A stretch of 64,000 bases of DNA, from assembly GCA_001604585.1 (NCBI GenBank), contig LVBW01000010.1:28928-92927 (forward strand). Reading direction: 5' to 3'. The DNA is from Puniceicoccales bacterium Verruco_02. Its GTDB lineage: Bacteria > Verrucomicrobiota > Verrucomicrobiia > Opitutales > Oceanipulchritudinaceae. Under the pieces are notes generated by a model. That model saw nothing but the letters and a program-made list of their open reading frames with translations. It was not told the DNA's origin and did not search any database. This document shows, one piece after another, positions 25,632-35,169 of the stretch (within the stretch, counting starts at the first letter, position 1; each line of letters begins with the position of its first letter). The position numbers and the translations under genes were made by a program.

Positions 25632-25842
25632 ATTGTCGCTATGGCGGCCTTTCGTCAGCGGGCAGTTGCCTCGCTGCGAGTGGCAGGGCCAGCCCTGCGA
25701 AAGTTGAGCACTTTGCACGCGGTAGGGGCGGGAGTCAAGACAGGCTTGGCATTCTTTCGTTTGTAAGTGGATCCGGGGTGCATTCCGCTCCTTGCGCAGT
25801 TTGTGGATGACCTCGGGGGCATACTTACCTAAGATGCTGGAT

Positions 25843-28047
25843 ATGAGCAGTAGCCCCGATGCGAACGATGTTGGCCCGGCAAGGGCGTCGGGAGGCGGCG
25901 AGAGCGTGGAGAAGGCGGGCGTTGTGGAGCGCATAGTGTTTTCCAACGCAGAGAGCGGCTATGTAATAGCAGAGATTCAGCCCGATAGAGAGCCGCCCTT
26001 CACTGTTAAGGGCGTGTTGCCGGGCCTTCGCTGTGGGGAGAGCGTCAGCGTTCGCGGGCGCATGGTTCTTCACCCCGGCTTTGGTCCTCAGCTTCTGGCG
26101 GAGAGCTTTTCGGTGCGTATGCCAGCCGGGGTCGAGGCGCTGAAAAAGTTTCTCGGCAGCGGCCTTGTGCCGGGTATTGGAAAGGGCTTTGCGGGGAAGA
26201 TTGTCAAGAAGTTCGGTGCCGACACGGCCAGAGTCTTGAGCGAGGAGAGCGCACTCCTGCGCGAGGTGCCGGGGCTTGGCGAGGGCAGGGCGGCAAAGAT
26301 CAAGGCCGCCTGGGACGAGCAGCTTGCCTTGCGGGAGGTGTTGATATTTCTGCAAGGCTACGGGGTGGGAGTGCGCCGCTGCATGAAGATCGTCCGTCAG
26401 TACGGCTCCGCCGCTCCGGTCATGCTGCGCGAGGATCCCTATACGCTAGCCCGCGAGGTGGACGGCATTGGCTTTCGCACAGCCGACCGCATCGCGCTCA
26501 ACATGGGTATCGGCAACGACAGCGAGCGGCGTCTGGACGCGGGGCTTGTCTTCACCCTTGGCGAGGCCGAGGGGGAGGGACATACGGCCTTGCCAGAGGA
26601 CGAGCTTTGCGAGAGGGCGGCGCGGCTATTGAATACGGTTCAGGAGCGGGTGGTTGCCCGGTTGGGCAGCCTGCTGGCGCGAGGGGAGCTATGCCTCTAC
26701 CGCGGCCTTGTGCAGACGCCCGCCTGTGCACGGGCGGAAATACGCGCGGCGCGTGCCCTGCGTGAACTGGCGGCGGCTGCTTCCTGTCTTCCGCAGATAA
26801 GGGTGGATGCCGCCATTGACTGGGCCGAGGCCAGGGCAGGCTTTCGCTTCGCCCCGGAGCAGGCCGACGCAGTGGCCGCTGCATTGGAGAGCCGCCTGTG
26901 CGTAATTACCGGCGGGCCGGGCACGGGCAAGACTTCCATACTTCGCGCCCTTGTGGAAATATTGCGCGCCAAGAAGGCGCGGGTGCTGCTGGCCTCGCCA
27001 ACGGGCAGGGCTGCTCAGCGCCTAGCCCAGAGTGCGGGCATTGCCGCGACCACTCTGCACAGGCTCTTGCGTTACAGCGAGGAGCAGGGAGCCGGGGCCG
27101 GGCGCAAAGAGCTGGAGGCGGATGTGGTCATTGTCGATGAGTGTTCCATGCTTGATGCGCGTCTTTGCGCAGCGCTCGCGCAGGCTGTGCCGCCGGGGGC
27201 GCATCTGGTGCTGGTTGGCGACTGTGATCAGCTGCCTTCGGTGGGCGCTGGCAATGTGCTCGCAGACATTATCGACAGTGGTCTTGCTGCCGTTGTGAGG
27301 CTTAGGAGTGTGTTCCGCCAGAGCGAGGGTAGCGAGATCGTGGCCGCTGCGGGGCGTATTCTGGCTGGCGATGCCCTGCTGCCGCGCGCTGTTGGCCTTG
27401 CCGAGCTTGCCTCTGGGGAATTGCCCGAGCTGTGCATGTTCCCCACGGACGACCCGGCGCAACTGGCTCAGGCGGCAGGGATACTGTTTCGCCGCTGGAA
27501 GGGGCGTGGAGTGGCTTCGCTTGATATGCAGCTTCTCTGCCCGATGCATAGGGGTAGGGCCGGTATTCAGGCGTTCAATACTCTGTTGCAGAAGCAGCTT
27601 AATGATGACGCCGACGGCGGCTTCGCAGACTCTTCGGGCGTTCTATTCAGGCGTGGCGACAAGGTTATTTGTACGCGCAACAATTACGATAAGTCTGTTT
27701 TCAATGGCGATATGGGTATCGTTACGCAGACCGATGCCGCCGAGGGTTTGATAAAGGTGCGTTTTGCGGATGAGGAGATTTCCTTTTCGCGTATGGAGCT
27801 TGTGGATATTCAGCCTGCATACGCGATAAGTATTCACAAGTCTCAGGGAAGTGAGTTCAGCCAAGTGGCAATAGCCTTGATGCCGGAGCATATGGTGCTC
27901 TTGCGGCGTAACTTGCTCTATACTGCGCTTACGCGCGCGCGCAAGGGTGCGGTAGTGCTGGGTTCGCCTTCGGCTTGGAGAATGGCTCTTGCACAGGCGC
28001 GAGCGGGGGAGAGGTATTCGACTATGCGCTGGCGGCTTCTTGATTAG
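25843..28047 (+). CDS. recD2: RecD2-type ATP-dependent DNA helicase
   Basis: A 734-residue superfamily 1B helicase of the stand-alone RecD2 (YrrC) type, which acts in DNA repair without RecBC. In order: an N-terminal OB-like domain (FTVKGVLPGLRCGESVSVRG), helix-hairpin-helix segments (LGSGLVPGIGKGFAGKIVKK, REVPGLGEGRAAKI), Walker A GGPGTGKTSILRAL near residue 356, motif II VDECSMLD, and the C-terminal helicase blocks GDKVICTRNNYDK and AYAISIHKSQGSEF with the final LYTALTRAR. The ATG at 25843 is chosen; in-frame TTG 25792 and ATGs at 25807 and 25834 also exist. Confidence 0.92.
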   Translation: MSSSPDANDVGPARASGGGESVEKAGVVERIVFSNAESGYVIAEIQPDREPPFTVKGVLPGLRCGESVSVRGRMVLHPGFGPQLLAESFSVRMPAGVEALKKFLGSGLVPGIGKGFAGKIVKKFGADTARVLSEESALLREVPGLGEGRAAKIKAAWDEQLALREVLIFLQGYGVGVRRCMKIVRQYGSAAPVMLREDPYTLAREVDGIGFRTADRIALNMGIGNDSERRLDAGLVFTLGEAEGEGHTALPEDELCERAARLLNTVQERVVARLGSLLARGELCLYRGLVQTPACARAEIRAARALRELAAAASCLPQIRVDAAIDWAEARAGFRFAPEQADAVAAALESRLCVITGGPGTGKTSILRALVEILRAKKARVLLASPTGRAAQRLAQSAGIAATTLHRLLRYSEEQGAGAGRKELEADVVIVDECSMLDARLCAALAQAVPPGAHLVLVGDCDQLPSVGAGNVLADIIDSGLAAVVRLRSVFRQSEGSEIVAAAGRILAGDALLPRAVGLAELASGELPELCMFPTDDPAQLAQAAGILFRRWKGRGVASLDMQLLCPMHRGRAGIQAFNTLLQKQLNDDADGGFADSSGVLFRRGDKVICTRNNYDKSVFNGDMGIVTQTDAAEGLIKVRFADEEISFSRMELVDIQPAYAISIHKSQGSEFSQVAIALMPEHMVLLRRNLLYTALTRARKGAVVLGSPSAWRMALAQARAGERYSTMRWRLLD

Positions 28048-28217
28048 TGGTAGAAGTACCATGTCGGCAGCACTGTGAACATATTGCGAATGCACGAGTA
28101 GGGGCACCTCTACGAGGGCGTCCGCTCTGGATTGCGCTGCTCAATTTTTTGTAAACTTATGAGGTGCGCTCTACGCACTGGAAACACCCTAGCGCCCGAT
28201 GTATGTCGCCATAAAGC

Positions 28218-28249
28218 ACGAGGCGGCATGTCGATACATGCCGCCTCGT
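28218..28249. terminator. Strong hairpin terminator between recD2 and the coiled-coil/HTH gene
   Basis: A perfect 14-bp stem, 28218-28231 with 28236-28249 (core GAGGCGGCATGT / ACATGCCGCCTC), closed by a four-base loop CGAT. On the minus strand it is followed by GCTTTATGG, so it suits the coiled-coil/HTH gene best and may stop both transcripts. The remaining part of the 230-nt gap (28048-28217) shows no gene. Confidence 0.8.
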
Positions 28250-28277
28250 ATAGAGTGCAAGTCTTGTGAAGGCAGTA

Positions 28278-28673
28278 TTACTGCTTGTCGTAATGACCCT
28301 TGATAATCTTGGTCACTACGGTGTAGCTGATGCCCATCTCCTTGGACACTGCATTCATCGAGATGTTCTGCTCGTTGACCTTGTTCTTGATCTCTGCGCA
28401 AAGCTCCGGGGTTATGCGGGTGCGCCTGCGGCGGGTCTTCTCGCCGGTGCTGGCCACGGGGGCCTTTGCAAGGCGCAGGCCGTACTTGCTGATAAGGGCC
28501 TGGGCCAGATCGCGCGCACTGCGGAAACCGCTGTTCTGCACAACCTCGTCAAGGCGCTGTTCCAGCTCCTGCTGACGCTTTTTTTCCGCTTCCAGTTCGG
28601 CCTTGCGCTGGGCGATGGATGCTTCCTGTTGTTCGAGCTGCTTGAGCTGCTCTTCTATATCGTAGATTGCCAT
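28278..28673 (-). CDS. Small coiled-coil/HTH DNA-binding protein
   Basis: A 131-residue protein with two parts. Residues about 5-45 are a coiled coil (EEQLKQLEQQEASIAQRKAE); residues about 80-131 are a basic segment (TRRRRTRITPE) followed by a helix-turn-helix (MNAVSKEMGISYTVVTKIIK). The arrangement of an oligomerising coil plus a small DNA-binding end recalls H-NS-like nucleoid proteins, but there is no sequence match to H-NS and the role is unknown. The ATG at 28673 (MAIYDIEEQL) is chosen; an ATG at 28706 would place the start just after the likely promoter. Confidence 0.75.
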   Translation of the reverse strand: MAIYDIEEQLKQLEQQEASIAQRKAELEAEKKRQQELEQRLDEVVQNSGFRSARDLAQALISKYGLRLAKAPVASTGEKTRRRRTRITPELCAEIKNKVNEQNISMNAVSKEMGISYTVVTKIIKGHYDKQ

Positions 28674-28709
28674 TTTTGTATGTACCTGTGCTGTTAAAAC
28701 GAACAATTA

Positions 28710-28739
28710 ACATTACATGTATGTTGTTCTAGATGTCAA
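28710..28739 (-). promoter_or_regulatory. Probable promoter of the coiled-coil/HTH gene
   Basis: On the minus strand a perfect -35 TTGACA (plus 28734-28739) is followed after 18 bp by TAATGT (plus 28710-28715). The region also contains the near-palindrome ACATACATGTAATGT, which could be an operator. It lies 36 bp before the chosen start codon. Confidence 0.5.
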
Positions 28740-28783
28740 TCTGTCTTGTTCATAATTTTCTTTTAGAGGTGGTCTAGAGCTTG

Positions 28784-29449
28784 TTACACTCTCCAGAGTG
28801 TGGCGAGAGAGGCCGGGGTAATCTCGCTTAGGCTATCCACAATCAAGTCTGCCTTGCCGACAAAGCTCTGACGTGGGTGGCTTGTGAGTACAGCCACCGC
28901 CTTCATTCCGCCAGCCTTGGCCGCCTCTATGCCGTACACCGCGTCTTCAAATACCACGCAGTCTTCAGGGGCTATTCCAAGAGCCGCGGCACCTTTCAGA
29001 AACACTTCGGGATCGGGTTTGCCCCTGCTTACATTTTCGGCCGTAATCATGGCACTGAAGCACTCTGCCACGCCCAGTTTGCCAAGTACAAGAGTGATGT
29101 TCTCTTTTGCAGTCGAGCTGCCGACCGCGGTCGGGATTCCAGCCGCCTTCAAGGCGTGCAACAGTTCCAGTGCGCCGGGCAGGGCAAGACGCTCTGCTGA
29201 CCACTGAGATATTATCTCTCTATATAGATACTCTTTGCGCTCTCCGATGCGTACGATTTCTGCCGGTTCTTTTGTCCAGCAATACACCTCGGGTATTATG
29301 ACCTTGTTGGTCCTTCCAAAGGACTTGGCGAAGTGATCTTCCGCCAGCGGCAGGCCCTCCTCGCGTGCCAGTGCCTCCCAGCTCTCCTTGTGAGCTGCGG
29401 ACGAATCCACCACTACGCCATCCCAGTCGAATAATGCGGCTTTAAACAT
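28784..29449 (-). CDS. HAD-superfamily phosphatase/phosphomutase (beta-PGM-like)
   Basis: A 221-residue HAD hydrolase with the cap type of beta-phosphoglucomutases. Motif I DWDGVVVDSS (nucleophile D8), the cap region residues 15-85, motif II GSSTAKENI, motif III around GKPDPEVFLKGA, and motif IV FEDAVYGIEAAKAGGM. Members of this group are sugar-phosphate phosphatases or phosphomutases; the substrate is not clear. It is divergent from the CDF exporter. Confidence 0.88.
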   Translation of the reverse strand: MFKAALFDWDGVVVDSSAAHKESWEALAREEGLPLAEDHFAKSFGRTNKVIIPEVYCWTKEPAEIVRIGERKEYLYREIISQWSAERLALPGALELLHALKAAGIPTAVGSSTAKENITLVLGKLGVAECFSAMITAENVSRGKPDPEVFLKGAAALGIAPEDCVVFEDAVYGIEAAKAGGMKAVAVLTSHPRQSFVGKADLIVDSLSEITPASLATLWRV

Positions 29450-29722
29450 GGGCGCAGAATATGGGAATAGCTGCCAGATTGTTCAAGCCGGGACTGTTGT
29501 TTGCGCAGGTGAAGCGTTAATCGGGCAAACTTTTTTCACGGCGTTATTCCTCTAAACTAATATACGTCATCTATATGGCAATGAACGCATAACGAATAAT
29601 CGCAAAATAATGTTTTGAGTACGCAAAATGCCCCGGTGAAGAATTCCGGGCCTTGCACTGCCAGCTTGCAACATGCTATCCAGTGCGTCTGCCTGCGGGC
29701 TGCGTCACAGAGAACTCAAACG

Positions 29723-30670
29723 ATGGGCGAACAAATTTTCAGCGACAAGGAACTGCGCCAGATGAAGACAGGCATGAACCTGTCCTTCGGCATAGGTATT
29801 GGAATGCTCGTCATGAAGATGAGCGCATACTTTCTGACCGGCTCCAGCGCCATATTGAGCGACGCAGCGGAAAGTGTGGTTCATGTTCTGGCAGTTGGCT
29901 TTGCGGCATGGAGCCTGCGCATCAGCATAAGCCCCCCGGACAGGGAGCACCCCTATGGCCATGCCAAGATAAGCTATTTTTCCGCCGGTGTTGAAGGGGC
30001 AATGATAGCCATCGCCGCAGTGTATATTATGTACAAGGCGGGACTGGCAATCTATGAAGGGCCGGATCTTGAACGGCTGGGCGCAGGCACCTTCATCACC
30101 TTCCTTACAGTTGTAATCAACGGCGCTCTGGGTTGGTATTTGCTTCGGATTGGACGAAATACCGGGGCCATTATTCTGGAAGCCAACGGCAGGCATGTGC
30201 TTACCGATGTATGGACTAGTTCTGGCGCAATAGTGGGCCTAGTGTTGGCCATGACAACGGGTTGGCTATACTGGGACCCCATAATTGCCATAGTCCTAGC
30301 CCTGAACATACTGGGCACCAGTTACCGCCTGATACGCAAGGGCATACATGGTCTCATGGATCAGGTGGACCCCAAGGTGATGGCTCGACTTACCAAGGTG
30401 CTGGAGAGGGAGTGTGAGGCGCGGCGCATAGGGTATCACGAGCTGCGCTGTCGCAACCTTGGCAATAGCTGGTGGGTGGATCTGCACCTGCTCTTTGCGC
30501 GAGGCACCACAATTGAGCGGGCGCACGAGGTTGCCTCGCAGGTGGAGGAAGTTGTCAAGGCCTCGCTGCCTGGGCGGGTGAGCGTGATTACGCACATGGA
30601 GCCGAGGGAGGGCCACGACCTGACACATCGCGATCCGCAGACAGAGTTCAACCCCGAGGTCGAACTCTGA
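29723..30670 (+). CDS. Cation diffusion facilitator (CDF) metal exporter
   Basis: A 315-residue inner-membrane exporter of divalent metals. About six membrane helices occupy residues 15-215, and the cytosolic C-terminal domain follows. Seen: ILSDAAESVVH in helix 2, the cytoplasmic HPYGHAKISYFSAG block, and HVLTDVWTS in helix 5, which supplies the H-x3-D metal site. The helix 2 position equivalent to the second Asp of zinc exporters is Ser, so the metal preference is uncertain. The ATG at 29723 is chosen; a start at 29615 would add 36 residues that are not family-like. The upstream 273-nt divergent gap shows no gene. A TonB receptor follows 101 bp downstream. Confidence 0.88.
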   Translation: MGEQIFSDKELRQMKTGMNLSFGIGIGMLVMKMSAYFLTGSSAILSDAAESVVHVLAVGFAAWSLRISISPPDREHPYGHAKISYFSAGVEGAMIAIAAVYIMYKAGLAIYEGPDLERLGAGTFITFLTVVINGALGWYLLRIGRNTGAIILEANGRHVLTDVWTSSGAIVGLVLAMTTGWLYWDPIIAIVLALNILGTSYRLIRKGIHGLMDQVDPKVMARLTKVLERECEARRIGYHELRCRNLGNSWWVDLHLLFARGTTIERAHEVASQVEEVVKASLPGRVSVITHMEPREGHDLTHRDPQTEFNPEVEL

Positions 30671-30771
30671 GCACAACTGTTATCCTTGCCGGGAACGTTA
30701 TTTTACAAGACTTTGCACATCGCGCTTGTATCGACTGCCCACAGTCCTAGTCTCCGCCTTTTCCAAGCCAG

Positions 30772-33390
30772 ATGACGATGAGCAAAGGACGCAATCTTAC
30801 ACGCTTTCTGTCAATAGCTTGCATGATTGCGGGCGCTCCTGCCGCGCCATATGCGCAAGTTCCTGCCGGGGAAGAGGACGAGGCTGTCGAGCTGCCTCCC
30901 TTCCCGGTTACAGAGCAATGGCCGGAGCGTTCCGAGCGCATCCTGCCAACAGACCGGGACTTGCGCGGCATGTTCGGCGAGCAGACGGGGGTGCTGGAAA
31001 CCCCGCGCTCGGTGGGCGTAGTGACGGCGGAGCGCCTGCGCCTGTCCGGCGTGGATGGCTTCGACGGCCTTAGCGAGTTGGGCGCTGGTACAGAGCGCGT
31101 GGACTACTGGGGCATTGCGGGCAGCCCCTACATACGCGGGACGCACGCAGGGGTGTATTTCAACGGTATGCTCCGCGCCTACCAGCGCAACGAGATGCCC
31201 ACCTCCTTCGGTTCCGCCGAGGCTCTCCAGATAGTGCGCGGCCCGGCCCCGGCCCACCTTACGCCAGCCCCCGTGGGCGGCTATGTGGATATGGACCCTA
31301 AAAGCCCCTACTTTGGCCCGCAAAGGACGCATCTGAGCCTCAGCGCGGGCAGTTGGGACAAATACAGGGCGCAGCTTGACAGCGGCTCATCCGGCACAGT
31401 CGCCGGGCATCCCGCCGCATGGCGAGTAAGCCTTACAGTGCAGAACAGCGGCTCATATTACGACAATGTGCGCGACGATTACGTGTCACTCTTTGCCTCC
31501 GGAATAGTGCGTTTGGACAGGCGTACAACCCTGAGCTTCGGCGGGGAGTTTTACGACTACCGTAGTAACGAGGTCTCCGGCTGGAACCGCATTACGCAAA
31601 ACCTCGTGGACAAGGGCCAGTACGTAATCGGCGAACCCATCGACATCACGGACCCAAAATGGGGCGGCACGGCCAACCGCGACCTTGTGTCCTATCCCTG
31701 GGCCTACGGATGGAAAAACGGCATAGCGGATTTCAACGCCTTGGTAGTTCCGGGCAGCGTGGTTATGGAGGCTCTTGCCTCTGGCCGCATCAGTCAGGCG
31801 GCAGTCGATGCCATGCTGAACCTATCCGACGCCGACGATCGCGCGCGCGCTTATGGCCAGCCGCTGCCGAGCACAGGACAGCGTGATTCACAGTACGACG
31901 CCTCCGGCAACGCGGCTATGGACGCAACGCTCGCCCGCCTATCGCAGAACGAGCAGAGCGGCTACCGCTACACGAAGGAATACTTCGAGCAGGGCGGGGT
32001 GGTATTCACCGAGGAAATTGAAGGCAACCAGATACTGGCCGACAAGCGCGACTTTGCCAACAGCCGCGACGGCATAGCCTACATCGACTGGCGGCGCGAC
32101 TACGACGGGGGCCGCAGCCTCGAAAACAAGTTCTTCAGCGAGAGGCTGCGCACCCGCAAGCACTCCAGCTACGGCTTCGCCCTGAACAGCGACCAGCTCG
32201 TGCTTGCAGACAGGCTATCGGTCAATCTGCCTCTTGATAGTCTGGATAGCCGCCTGAGCTTCGGCGCGGAAGCCCGCTACACTTGGGTTGTTGTTACGCA
32301 AGACTTTTATGCAGAGCCTTTTTCGCGGCGCGATGTATCCCTTGGGAGCATTTCCAGTAACAGCAGCGTGCTCGCTGGCGAAGACATTGCCCCGGACGGT
32401 CTTAACCTATGGTCCCCAGGCAGAGGGGCGAATCTCGAATGCAACCTTCTTCAAGGCGGCGTCTTCGCGCTTGCTGACACGCAGCTTACGGAGCGCCTGC
32501 GCCTCTACTACGGTCTGCGGGGGGATTTTGCGAGCTGGCATACCCATCTTGCCGACGTGGTGGACCGCACTAGCGCCAGCCTTATAGCCTCATCGCAGCA
32601 CAATGGGAGCACATTCTTTGGCAACGCCTCGGTAAATCCCGTGTACAAGCTCGCAGAAGGCTTGTACCTTTACGGCGCGGCGCAGGCAGGCACGGCGCTT
32701 GCCCCCGGCGATGCAGGGACCGTGGTCGGCAAGGCCAACTTCAGCAAGGCGAACCTGCTTGAGGCTGGCATAAAGAGCAGCCTTCTGGGCGGGAGGCTTT
32801 TCATGGCAATCGATGCCTACCGCTGGCAGCAGTCCCGTTACAGCGAGCTGAACGCGCGCGCCCTGCCCATGCGTGGCATGGGTGTGGAGGCAGAGCTGGC
32901 ATATCAGGGCGAGAGTTTCTCGCTGACGGGCAGCTACACTTTTCAGCGCGTGCGTCTGCTGAGCGATTCCATCGGCTATGGCCAAATCGTCATGAGCGAG
33001 GAGGACTGGGCCTTGGGCGCGGGCGCGATGGAGGCAGCGACGGACCGCGTGCTGGCGAACAATCCGGACCGCGTTTACGAAGGCACGCCAAGGCACAGCG
33101 CCATGCTAATGGGCGTGTGGAAGTTGCCCAAGGGCTATGGTCTTGCGCTTGGCCCGCACTGGCGCGGCCCGGTCTGGGCCAGCATGGATCGGAGCGTGCG
33201 CCTGCCTTCAAGCGTGGTCTGGAACGGCCTTGCCTACTGGCGCGGGGAGAGCTGGTCGCTGTCTCTGCGCATTAAGAACCTCTTCGACGAGGACTGGTTC
33301 AAGGCGTCCGACCCGGTGTTCTCCGGCAACGTGCTGGTGACAAAGGCCGAGCCGAGAAGCTGGGAAATCGCCGCCACGTATTCGTTTTGA
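30772..33390 (+). CDS. TonB-dependent outer-membrane receptor
   Basis: An 872-residue outer-membrane transporter. It has a signal peptide (cleavage near APYAQ), a likely TonB box in ELPPFPVTEQW, a plug domain (RSVGVVTAERLRLSGVDG, PYIRGTHAGVYFNGMLR, ALQIVRGPAPA), and a C-terminal 22-strand barrel ending in SWEIAATYSF with the usual aromatic last residue. The N-terminus with a short acidic linker and a P-F-x-V motif is typical of Opitutia receptors. The substrate is not visible; proximity to a metal exporter makes a metal chelate one possibility, but plant- or host-derived substrates are equally possible. Confidence 0.92.
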   Translation: MTMSKGRNLTRFLSIACMIAGAPAAPYAQVPAGEEDEAVELPPFPVTEQWPERSERILPTDRDLRGMFGEQTGVLETPRSVGVVTAERLRLSGVDGFDGLSELGAGTERVDYWGIAGSPYIRGTHAGVYFNGMLRAYQRNEMPTSFGSAEALQIVRGPAPAHLTPAPVGGYVDMDPKSPYFGPQRTHLSLSAGSWDKYRAQLDSGSSGTVAGHPAAWRVSLTVQNSGSYYDNVRDDYVSLFASGIVRLDRRTTLSFGGEFYDYRSNEVSGWNRITQNLVDKGQYVIGEPIDITDPKWGGTANRDLVSYPWAYGWKNGIADFNALVVPGSVVMEALASGRISQAAVDAMLNLSDADDRARAYGQPLPSTGQRDSQYDASGNAAMDATLARLSQNEQSGYRYTKEYFEQGGVVFTEEIEGNQILADKRDFANSRDGIAYIDWRRDYDGGRSLENKFFSERLRTRKHSSYGFALNSDQLVLADRLSVNLPLDSLDSRLSFGAEARYTWVVVTQDFYAEPFSRRDVSLGSISSNSSVLAGEDIAPDGLNLWSPGRGANLECNLLQGGVFALADTQLTERLRLYYGLRGDFASWHTHLADVVDRTSASLIASSQHNGSTFFGNASVNPVYKLAEGLYLYGAAQAGTALAPGDAGTVVGKANFSKANLLEAGIKSSLLGGRLFMAIDAYRWQQSRYSELNARALPMRGMGVEAELAYQGESFSLTGSYTFQRVRLLSDSIGYGQIVMSEEDWALGAGAMEAATDRVLANNPDRVYEGTPRHSAMLMGVWKLPKGYGLALGPHWRGPVWASMDRSVRLPSSVVWNGLAYWRGESWSLSLRIKNLFDEDWFKASDPVFSGNVLVTKAEPRSWEIAATYSF

Positions 33391-33452
33391 AACACCCACT
33401 GCGTCCATTCCCGCGCTTGCGCAGCCTCTCTCTCCTTCGCTAGGCTTTGCCC

Positions 33453-35120
33453 ATGCTTGTGTTTCTGCGGATACGCAATCTGGCCGTCCTTGAGAAGGCG
33501 GAACTGGAGTTTCCCGCCGGGTTCAGCGCCGTTACTGGCGAGACCGGGGCGGGCAAGAGCGTGCTCCTTGGCGCGCTGGGCCTACTGGCCGGACGCCGGG
33601 CCGACCGCGACGCCATACGCCGCGGCGGCGAGGAACTGAGCGTGGAGGGCGGCGTGCAGCTGCCGGACCCCCTCCCAATCGACGCATGGCTCGCCGAGCA
33701 GGGCCTGCCCTCCTGCGAGGAGGGACTCTTGCTAATCCAGCGCAGCGTACACCGCGAAAGGGCCGGGCGCATACTAGTCAATGGCAGCGCCACTACCCTC
33801 GCCCGGCTTCAGGAACTGGGCCAGCACTGGCTGGACATCCACGGCCCCGGCGAGGCGCAAAGCCTCTTCAGCGAGCGCAAGCAACTCGAACTGCTCGACA
33901 GCTACGCAAAAAACGGCCCCCTGCTCGAACGCTATGGCGAGACATTCCGCCGCTGGAAGGCCCTGCTCTCCCGCGCCGAAGAGCTGCGCACAGCCCGCCG
34001 CCTTGGGCCGGACGAAGTGGAATTTCTCCGCGCACAGGTGGACAAAATCGAAAGGGCTAAGCTGAGCGAGGATACCATTGCCGCGCTGGAACGGGACTTC
34101 AGCCGCCTCGAAAGCGCGCGCGAACTGATCTCCGGGGCCTCGAACCTTGCCGGACGCATCAGCGGCAACCGCGGCCTCTGCGCCCTGCTCGCGGAACTTG
34201 TCAACGACGCCCGCCGGCTGTCCCGCCTCGATGCCGGGCTTGGCGAGCTGGCCTCGCGCATCGACAGCGCCTCGATAGAGCTTTCCGACATTGCCGAGGA
34301 CTACGCAAGGGCCGCCCGCGAGTGCAGCTTTGACGAGCGAACGGCCAAGACCCTTCGCGAGCGAATGGAGCTGTGGATGGAGCTGAAGCGCAAGTACGGC
34401 CCCGACGCCCGCACTGTAAATGCGCGAGGCGCCGAGCTTAAGGCCCGCATAGAGGAGCAGGGCGACATAGAAGGTCGCATCGAGCAGGCCCTGAAAGAGG
34501 CCGATGCCCTGCTGCGCGAGCTGCGCCGCATAGGCGGGGAACTCTGCACCCGTCGCGAGGAGGCCGCGCACGAGCTTGGCGAAAAGTCCGGCGGTCTCTT
34601 GGCGCGGCTGGGCTTCAAAAGCGCGAAGCTGCGCGTGGAAGTCTTCCGCGAGGACGCACCCCGCGAATACGGCGACAGCGCCTGCCGCATAGTCTTTGCT
34701 CCCAACCCCGGAATGCCGCCCCGCCCCTTGGCGAAAATCGCCTCTTCTGGCGAGCTTGCCCGCGTGATGCTGGCCATAAAGACCGTGCTCGCCGAAGCGG
34801 ATTCCACCCCCGTCCTCGTGTTCGACGAGGTGGACGCCAACGTGGGCGGCGAGGCCGCCGTGGAAGTGGGCAAAGAGCTGGCGGGCCTCGGTGCGCGGCA
34901 TCAGGTCTTCGCCGTCACCCACCTGCCGCAGGTGGCGGCTCTGGCCTCGGCACATTTCCTCGTGCAGAAGACGCAACTTGAGGACGACACGCAGGTTACG
35001 ATAAGCCCCCTGCACGGGGAGCGCGAGCGGCGCGTGGCGGAGCTTGCCCGTATGCTGGGAGACCGTCACTCAAAACAGGCCGTGGAACATGCCCAGTCCC
35101 TGTTGGAGACTGTGAAGTAA
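33453..35120 (+). CDS. recN: DNA repair protein RecN
   Basis: RecN (555 residues) is an SMC-like ATPase for double-strand break repair. Walker A GETGAGKSVLLGALGLLAG lies at the N-terminus and the signature/Walker B region LAKIASSGELARVMLAIK, VLVFDEVDANVGGEAAVEV at the C-terminus, with a long coiled-coil middle (residues ~150-370). The ATG at 33453 is used; an in-frame TTG six bases upstream is unlikely. It is followed by prmC after 49 bp. Confidence 0.95.
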   Translation: MLVFLRIRNLAVLEKAELEFPAGFSAVTGETGAGKSVLLGALGLLAGRRADRDAIRRGGEELSVEGGVQLPDPLPIDAWLAEQGLPSCEEGLLLIQRSVHRERAGRILVNGSATTLARLQELGQHWLDIHGPGEAQSLFSERKQLELLDSYAKNGPLLERYGETFRRWKALLSRAEELRTARRLGPDEVEFLRAQVDKIERAKLSEDTIAALERDFSRLESARELISGASNLAGRISGNRGLCALLAELVNDARRLSRLDAGLGELASRIDSASIELSDIAEDYARAARECSFDERTAKTLRERMELWMELKRKYGPDARTVNARGAELKARIEEQGDIEGRIEQALKEADALLRELRRIGGELCTRREEAAHELGEKSGGLLARLGFKSAKLRVEVFREDAPREYGDSACRIVFAPNPGMPPRPLAKIASSGELARVMLAIKTVLAEADSTPVLVFDEVDANVGGEAAVEVGKELAGLGARHQVFAVTHLPQVAALASAHFLVQKTQLEDDTQVTISPLHGERERRVAELARMLGDRHSKQAVEHAQSLLETVK

Positions 35121-35169
35121 GGCGGGTTTTCCTCGACACGCGCCCCGCCTGCATGGAGCATCGCCAGCC

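Noticed and set aside
28099..28114. Small hairpin GTAGGG/CTCTAC after recD2
   Set aside because: Only six pairs with one wobble and no T tract; the stronger hairpin at 28218-28249 is the likely terminator.
33774..35069. A 431-codon minus-strand frame opposite recN
   Set aside because: Antisense shadow of GC-rich codons; no motif, while the plus strand is complete RecN.
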